This document shows positions 57,431-64,000 of a stretch of 64,000 bases of DNA, piece by piece. Origin of the DNA: Lophius americanus (taxonomy: Eukaryota > Chordata > Actinopteri > Lophiiformes > Lophiidae); contig JBBDHG010000008.1 of the NCBI GenBank assembly GCA_037951165.1, positions 12,548,501 to 12,612,500 of the forward strand, in the 5' to 3' direction. Each line of letters begins with the position of its first letter. Within the stretch, counting starts at the first letter, position 1. The notes under the pieces are model-generated. The model saw nothing but the letters and a program-made list of their open reading frames with translations, was not told the DNA's origin and searched no databases. A program made the position numbers and the translations under genes.

Positions 57431-59870
57431 CTCACACATTTTCAGGCACAAAAGATACCGACTCCTTTTACTCTTCTCCCGAATGATTAATTGTTGGGTA
57501 GGAGCGGTAATGTTGCTGCGCTGGAATGCCCATTACAGCAAGATTCTCGCACCCCTACGAAATTCCACCACGCTGGTGAGTTGAGGCGTCTGAGCGAGAC
57601 CTTCTTAAAATACGCCTGGAATCTTCATTAATTCATGTTTAAAAGCACAGGGAGGACTTGTTGCTCACTGTTTAGAGAAAGATCTTCCATGAATCTGTTT
57701 TTCTCCATCTCTCTTGCCTCAGCTCTTCTCTCCACCGCTCCGCGCTGAGTCCATTTAAAGGCAGCAAAGCAAATATGCTCTCTTTCATGTAAAAGCTTTT
57801 AGGACTCTGTCCTGGGCCCGTCCATCTCATAAATGTTGATGACACTTCACGGACCAGTGGGTCACATGAGTGAAGCGCTCAGGGTGCAAGGCTGCAGTTC
57901 AGTCTGCTGACGCGACACTGAAACTGAGATGTAGCAGACGGTAAAACCTCCTCTTCAAGTTTACCCACCTTTTTATTTGTTAATTCGTACATCCCCTGGG
58001 TTTTCATTCCTCTAATTTGCACAATCTGTTATTATTCTCTCTCCTACATCTGCAAATAAACAAACTAAGCTGCTCTGAGATGAATGGTAATACCCTGAGC
58101 TTTGTCCAGGATCCATATGTCTGGAGTTAATTAGCACTCAGGGGCTGGGGCTGACCATGACGTGATGCTGGGTCTGATGTCATGGAGTCCAGCAACCTCG
58201 CAGGTCAGACACCACATTGCACGCTGTGGCTTTGATGCTCAGAAATATTGAGTCATTTGTAACAGTCCTTGTGTGGCATTGGATATCATATTCCCAAGAC
58301 TCCTGCAAACGCTTGTTCTCTGCTAAGGAGATGTCAGACCTCTACCCTTTGTGTGGCTTTGCCAGCTTGCAGGATTGTGATTCCCTCTAAGGGCTTTTCT
58401 TCCCCCCAAATCCAAGAAGAAAAGAGCAGGGAGGCTGTAGTCACAACAGAGCCGGACAACAGTTCTTCGTTTGCTTGCTGTGTATAATTATAAGACAGAT
58501 CTAATTTCAACCCTCATATCAAACTAAATAGGGGTGGTTGTTTGATTTGTATAACAACGATGAACACAAATAAAAATAAAACAACAGTGGTCTTCTGTCC
58601 GAGGAAAAAAATTCGATCAGTCCACCATAAATATTGGCTCACTGCCACTTTGTTTTGAAGTATTGTGGGAAACACAATATATCGCTGATATGCACATGAG
58701 AAGTATGCGAGTTTCGATGATTGTAATCATGTAGTAATCTGTTCATGTTTTGTTACCCTTTGATTTGGTGGATTGGGCAATAATGCATTCCTTATTAATG
58801 ATGAAACTGATGAAATGCATTAATCATTTTTGCAGTTACTAATCACAGTATCAAACTCTCAGGGTAAACTTGTCTTCTAACTAGAAGCCAGGTGGGAAGG
58901 TTATTTCTTCGATGCTTTAAATGACACTGATGTCCCTTTTATCTGGACACTGACCATCTCGGAGGAACATGTTACTGATGTCCACTCTTGTTAACTTTAA
59001 GGCTGCCGAGCCCGGCGGAGCAGAGTCGTTTTTCCTGCAGTGATACCCCGTTAAACAAAGTCCAGCATTACTCTGCTGATGGTGGTGTGGTGGTATATCT
59101 ACCCTGTTCCGCCTCTGAGATGATAGTGAAGGTAGTAACACAGGTGCATCAGTTATCTGTAAACATGTGAGATAGAAAGAAAGGAAGGGAGGTGTAGACA
59201 TTAAAGTAAAGACTTTTTGACAATGTATGATGTGTGGCCCACAACCAAAAGACTTGAAAACAGCATTGATGTTGGCGTAGCCATCACCAAATTGTGGAGA
59301 CAGCTTAAGATCTGGTAGTTCCATAGCCTCCAAGCAGAGAAAGAAAACAACAAGGAACAGGGAGGGTAAATTATTGTTTTTTTACCATGACCATTCATTT
59401 CCTTTTAAGCACGATTCAATGTATATGTAGGACGTCATACAATATGCTGAAACTAATGGGTTATACTATATATATCTTTTTCTCACAGAACCCCAGCTCA
59501 GTATTTAAAATCAAATATTTGCTTGGTTTTATTCGACTGTTGTTTTGATCAGCGTAACCAAACAAGTTCCTCATAGAGAAGGGTCTCTGATGGGGCGCTA
59601 TTGTGCTATCTCTGTGTAAAAAGGGCGTATAGGATCACAGTCTCCATTGCTCACTGGGCTAAAACCATCTACAGTTACAGCCAATGACATCCAAAGTAAA
59701 GAGGAAATGAACTTAAAATAGAATTTTTATAAATTTCATAATTTATAAGTTGCTGCCATTTTAACCAGGCCTTTATATACCGCTTGTTTTAATGTTCAAC
59801 ATACCAATGTTTGGACATTTTTTTATATATTACATTATTACTTCACTTCAACATAATGTCTTAGTATTCT
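56500..59870. other. Non-coding stretch with possible conserved blocks
   Basis: No gene is recognised. A repeat-end motif lies at 56825-56845 and a CA microsatellite at 57400-57425. Positions 57480-57700 are complex and rich in candidate transcription-factor words (TGATTAATTG, TGGAATGCCC, CCATTACAGC, TTCATTAATTCATG). A minus-strand open frame of 138 codons (58917-59333) matches no family I know. Confidence 0.45.
57400..57425. repeat. (CA)n microsatellite
   Basis: About thirteen CA units. Confidence 0.9.
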
Positions 59871-59874
59871 GAAT

Positions 59875-59960
59875 CCAAAATATGCTGGGGGTAGAGGATG
59901 GAGCTCTGAGGGACACCACAGGTCAAAGGACCACCAAGGAGGAGGCCTTACCTATGGCCA
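59875..59960 (-). mobile_element. Tiny L2-like reverse-transcriptase fragment, antisense
   Basis: The minus strand reads GPLTCGVPQSSILYPQ, corresponding to the LTCGVPQGSILGP motif, with Gly to Ser and Gly to Tyr changes. The region 48880-48960 shares the same nucleotides (GGGACACCACA, GTCAAAGG). Confidence 0.6.
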
Positions 59961-61135
59961 TTAGGAAAGTCCTGTCACATAAGTTTGCTTTTTTATGGCA
60001 TATAAAAGCCTGTGAGGACTTAATAAACAGAATTACTTAACTTGATACAATCAAAAAAGTTTAATTAGAGTGAAAGAGTTTTCTTACTATTTCCCTTTAG
60101 TTACTATTTTCCATGAAATAAAAAATGTCATCATGAATATATTTATGCTTGACCAAATAATTTTGCCATTTTATGGTAAATTTTGAGTATCTAAGATATT
60201 AAATCAATAAATGCCCCCAAAGAAATGCAAATATAATTATAATGTTAAATATGCCATAGTTTTTGTTTTCTTTGTGAGAACATTGAAGGGTTAAAAAAAC
60301 TCTGAAGAAGTGACTGTTTGATAAGAAACTCAAAAGTTCACATGAGGCATCTAGGCACACATCTGATAGTTGAACAATCAGAAAAGTGACATTAGTAAAT
60401 GACATGTTATGAGTGTTTGTCAGGCCATCCACAGTTCCCATCCATGACTTAATAGATAAATAACCGAAAGCACAATTTCACAATCAGAAGAAAAGTAGGT
60501 TACATTTCAGGAAACATATCGGACATCATTTGATATCAGATATCGGCAGATATCTCAGACAGGTGCATGTTTGCTGATGTTTGAATGTAAATGCGTACGT
60601 CTTACATGCGCATGGATGTCTCTCGCCGTCCCTCCCCCAGGCCTCATGTTGAACCACAAAAGCCCAGCGACTCTACCAACGAGCCAGCACATATCTTCTT
60701 GCAAAGTATTTGCAACATTTTTTATTCATGTGTCTGCAGTGACAGCACCACTGTCTTTGTTGGCAACTGAGCTCCAGCATTTGTCAGGGAGCAAGCATGA
60801 GCATGTGCAAGGCACCGGATCCGCGTACCAGTCAACCCATGTGTCAGTGGTGCAGAAAAGGATAAATAGATTTTTGTGAGAATACCCATTTGGTGTCAGC
60901 TTGCCAATTAGGGCTTATGTTGCACTTTAAGGCAACAATTGCACATGTATTTTACTGTGACAAAACATTTGAACATTTGTATTGCTCATTCCAGAGGTCA
61001 TTTGTAGTGTCAGATAGCAAAGCAGCAAAATCAAACATTTGCCATCATGTGATTTCATGCGGTCAGGCATGCTTCTTCAAGAAGTGATTAAAAAAACAGT
61101 GACAAATAGATGATTTTAGGGCCTCAGGCATAATA
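59961..61135. other. Non-coding stretch
   Basis: No gene or repeat recognised. Confidence 0.45.
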
Positions 61136-61139
61136 TAGC

Positions 61140-61320
61140 TAGACCTATGCTGTCCTCCCCGACAGTAAGGGTATATCCCTGAAAAACCACCTATCCACTG
61201 CATTGTACAAGAAATCCACCTCATTGAACTCCTCAAATTATATGTGACTCAATGAATTATCTGTAACAGCCCATATTGACTCAATCTATATTTGTGATAG
61301 CAGTTATAAGACTGAGATCA
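61140..61320 (-). repeat. Copy 4 of the unclassified dispersed repeat, antisense
   Basis: Reverse-complemented it reads TTGAGTCAATATGGGCTG, TTGAGGAGTTCAATGAGGTG, TTCTTGTACAATGCA, TTTTCAGGGATATACCCTTA and CTGTCGGGGAGGACAGCATA. It links copy 2 (35652-35760) and copy 1 (34130-34205) into one family. Confidence 0.6.
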
Positions 61321-62675
61321 GAAAGCTCAGTCTTCTGAGTTTTAATTATTATACTAGCACATGTTAAAGTGAAGAAATAACTGACAGGTGAAAGAGGTCA
61401 TGCAAAAATGTACCAAAGAATGGCATGTTAAACATTATTTAGAGCGTTATATAAAGACTCAACCCAAACTCTAATCCTAATCCTAGCCTGACCTCAGACT
61501 CCAGAGGGTTTAGGAATCATCTGAGTTACTTGCATTTAGCCAGATTTGATTTGGCTTAGTGTTTTGCTACAAATTAAAAAATTACCAAATCTAATATGCT
61601 AAGTACATTTAACTGCACATCAAAGGCTACACCAGCTCTGAGCTGACTAGTTAGAAAGACGTGCATTCTGGGAATGTCTGGGACCAGCTTGTGTCTGCTT
61701 TCTATAACCCCCCATCATTTCTGTGTGGACAGCTCCTCTAATATGTTTTGTCACTCAGGTACAGTTCAGGTATGGCCTGCATTAGCTGTGTCTACACAAA
61801 CTGTGGACATCAAAGACCACTGCGAGGACATTAGAGTCGATGAAAAGTGAGAGTTTTTCATTTTCTCTGATGAGCGTGGCAGCCGGTGCAAGATCACTTC
61901 AGAAATATGTTAATATTTTCTTTAGCAAAGGTCAAATATTTAATCTATCCCCACCCATTTTTGATATGACAGTTGAGGTGCGGTGTCAAGTTTAAACAGC
62001 TAAGATAAATGAAAGCATACTATGTTTGACAGGCGCTTACAGTTTTGGGTCAAATTCTGTCGGAGGACAGTCGTCACACGATTCTGCTTTAAGACACGAA
62101 CAATGAGGCAGTAATGAGAGGGACAAAATATTTTGAATGTCTGAACTGTTTTAACAGTGCTGGATGGTGGGTTGCAGAAATGAATGGTTCAGAATTATGA
62201 GTAAGAGGTGAAGTAATGTTGCAGCGGTGAAGACGAGAAGGAACCAGCTGAAGACCGCTTAAAGGAGAACCAGCGGAGACGGAGACTTGTCAGGTTGAGA
62301 CACTTCTCTTCTATTCTCCTGTAGACACTCCATTCAATCAGTCGATGTCACTACCACACACACACGGCTACGATAGATAACGTAAAATCCTGCTAATTAT
62401 GATTGTTGAAGCTACGGTTCATTCATTTAGCTTAATAAAGTATTTATCAGGACAGTCTTTTCTTTAACTCTTATAAAAGGGGTGTAAAATCTGATTTGTA
62501 CAACCTTTCAATCACTTCAATCGAGAACCAAACCATACAATCAAATCAATATTTGCTGAAAGATTTCACAAAAGTCTGTTGGGCGGAAATTCCGAGCAAC
62601 TCTAAAATAGGAGCATGTTCAGACTAGCTAACCATATTTCCTTTGATTCTTTGCATATTTTGAATAGAGAATACC
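61321..62675. other. Non-coding stretch
   Basis: No gene recognised. One short stem (AAGACTGAG and CTCAGTCTT) spans 61307-61333. Confidence 0.45.
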
Positions 62676-62677
62676 AA

Positions 62678-63165
62678 CTACTGATCTCCATCCGTCCGTT
62701 TTCCTCCACTAATCCGGGGTCGGGTCATGGTGGCAGGAGGCTAAGAAGATCATTCCAGATATCCCTCTCCTCAGCAACGCTCTCCAGCCCAGCTTGGGTG
62801 ATCCAGAAACGTTCCCAAGCCTTAGTTCTTCGCCCGCCCCAGGGACTCCCCCCAATTGTACGCGTCTGAAAAAATTCCAAAGGGAGGCATTCTCACCTTA
62901 TGCCCGACCCACCTCAATTTGCTCCTTTTAACGTGAAATAGCAGCATCTGTATTCCGAGCTCCTTCCAGATGTCGTATATCTCATTCTTATCTCAAAGAC
63001 CGAACCCAGTCACCCTACGAAGGAAGCTAATATTATTAATTTCAGCTGCTTTTGAATCTTTGACGTTATTCTTTCAGTCACTATCCCCATAATGTGATTT
63101 ATAGTCCGTCTTTCTAAACACACCAGGCTGAACAACTCCTTCATATATCAATTGATCCTGTTGCT
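62678..63165 (-). mobile_element. Fish LINE C-terminal/3' fragment, antisense
   Basis: On the minus strand, KRSKLRWVGHKVRMP and, in another frame, AGLESVAEERDIWNDLLSLL are readable. They match a common fish LINE ending (RSQLRWFGHLIRMP, ERLGxPxEELE). The 3' terminus is CCGGGGTCGGGTCATGG-like on the + strand near 62716. Several frameshifts show it is a fossil. Clade not assigned. Confidence 0.65.
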
Positions 63166-64000
63166 AAAACAAAATGAGTGCACTGACATCTGAAAACTGA
63201 ATCCAAAGGTCTGGTTGTTCATGATTCTCTGACTGATGATGTCTGTTGGTGTCTATCAAAATTGTCTCATATGTGACTGGATTGCAGAGTAAACTGACAT
63301 TACAGTTGTTTCCTATAGTATCGTATCTAATTGCACCTTAATGTTGCAACTAAACCCTCATAAGGAGAAAAGATGAGATTTTTCAGACTTGGGTAAGGCA
63401 AATGAATTTTGAATAGAGATAGAGTTAGAAGAATAGAAGCAGTAGATGAGATCTCATGTTCAGGAGACTCGGATTTCACATAGAAATATCTTGTTTTCAT
63501 CAAAGAAAGATATAAATGAAGTTTTATGTAGTCGTTTCTCCTGGTTTGAATTTGAATTTGAGAAGTAGGAGAAAAGTAACTTATATCTTCTGGATTCAGG
63601 ATAATGCCTAAAAAAAAGTGTTTCTGTGTTGTTGAGTTCATAGAATGTGTGCATCATAGTCCATCTATTTTAGAACCTCCTGCTGACATGAATGGCACGA
63701 AATGCGAAGGATGGAATAACAGTGAATAACATGCTACCTGTCTCTGAAGTTCTTTTTATCGTCCCTGCCAGGGGTTTGGAATTTGTTTATCCCCAAGCCT
63801 CTTGAATCATGAATTTATTCCTTGAATCTTCAGGGAAGAATCCTTTCCTGCAACAGTATGATAAGACTACTGAGCTCAAGTGGAGTCTTACATTTTTATC
63901 CTGTAGATATCTAAGGTCTTTTCTAGGCCTTGCCAAGATCAGTATGGGGGTTTCTCAAACAGGGAATCTTCTATCCATGATGTGCCAGGGACAATGTGCT
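63166..64000. other. Non-coding end of the window
   Basis: No gene or known repeat recognised. Minus-strand frames (63327-63657) are short and without family features. Confidence 0.45.

Noticed and set aside
58917..59333. 138-codon minus-strand frame
   Set aside because: I recognise no domain and no exon signals. It may be chance or an old repeat, so it is not called a gene.
1..64000. CRISPR arrays, bacterial operons, defence systems, rRNA, or endogenous retroviruses
   Set aside because: No regular direct-repeat/spacer arrays, no prokaryotic gene spacing, no rRNA sequence and no LTR-gag-pol structure was seen.

Overview
This window looks like teleost fish genomic DNA. It has a vertebrate exon-intron gene, fish-type tRNA-derived SINEs, several decayed LINE (non-LTR retrotransposon) fragments, long dinucleotide repeats and large AT-rich non-coding stretches. 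I see no operons, phage, CRISPR array or bacterial-type genes. The species cannot be named from the sequence alone.

There is one convincing protein-coding gene, in the first 14.5 kb on the + strand. It is a complete five-coding-exon FGF8/17/18/24-subfamily ligand, best called fgf24. The joined CDS is 2413-2444, 2614-2650, 7919-8096, 11030-11136 and 12751-13023. It encodes 208 residues with a hydrophobic signal peptide, an FGF core, two N-glycosylation sequons and a very basic C-terminus. All splice junctions are GT-AG and keep the frame, and an in-frame stop lies 34 bases upstream of the ATG. A probable 1.5 kb 3' UTR ends at paired AATAAA signals near 14.5 kb. Upstream DNA (1-2412) holds the presumed promoter and a near-perfect inverted repeat of homeodomain-type TAATTA sites.

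From about 14.6 to 64 kb I find no host gene, so this is about 49 kb of non-coding DNA. It splits into quieter, mostly unique stretches (14.6-17.6, 19.3-28.9 and 56.5-62.6 kb) and repeat-rich stretches (17.6-19.3, 28.9-46.6 and 48.8-56.5 kb). Recognisable repeats are two V-SINE-like elements, four copies of a second tRNA-derived SINE type, LINE fragments with readable reverse-transcriptase motifs (GVPQG, YADD, FADD and a mutated VTDD), and a possible DNA transposon with an L2-like LINE inserted inside it. There is also an unidentified dispersed family with at least four recognisable copies.

Most other open reading frames are chance frames in repeats, microsatellites or non-coding DNA. No new multi-gene system is visible. 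The points most worth following are the fgf24 locus and its possible long-range regulatory DNA, the upstream palindrome, a perfect 24-bp hairpin at 17.9 kb, the unclassified repeat family, and an inverted minisatellite at 49 kb.
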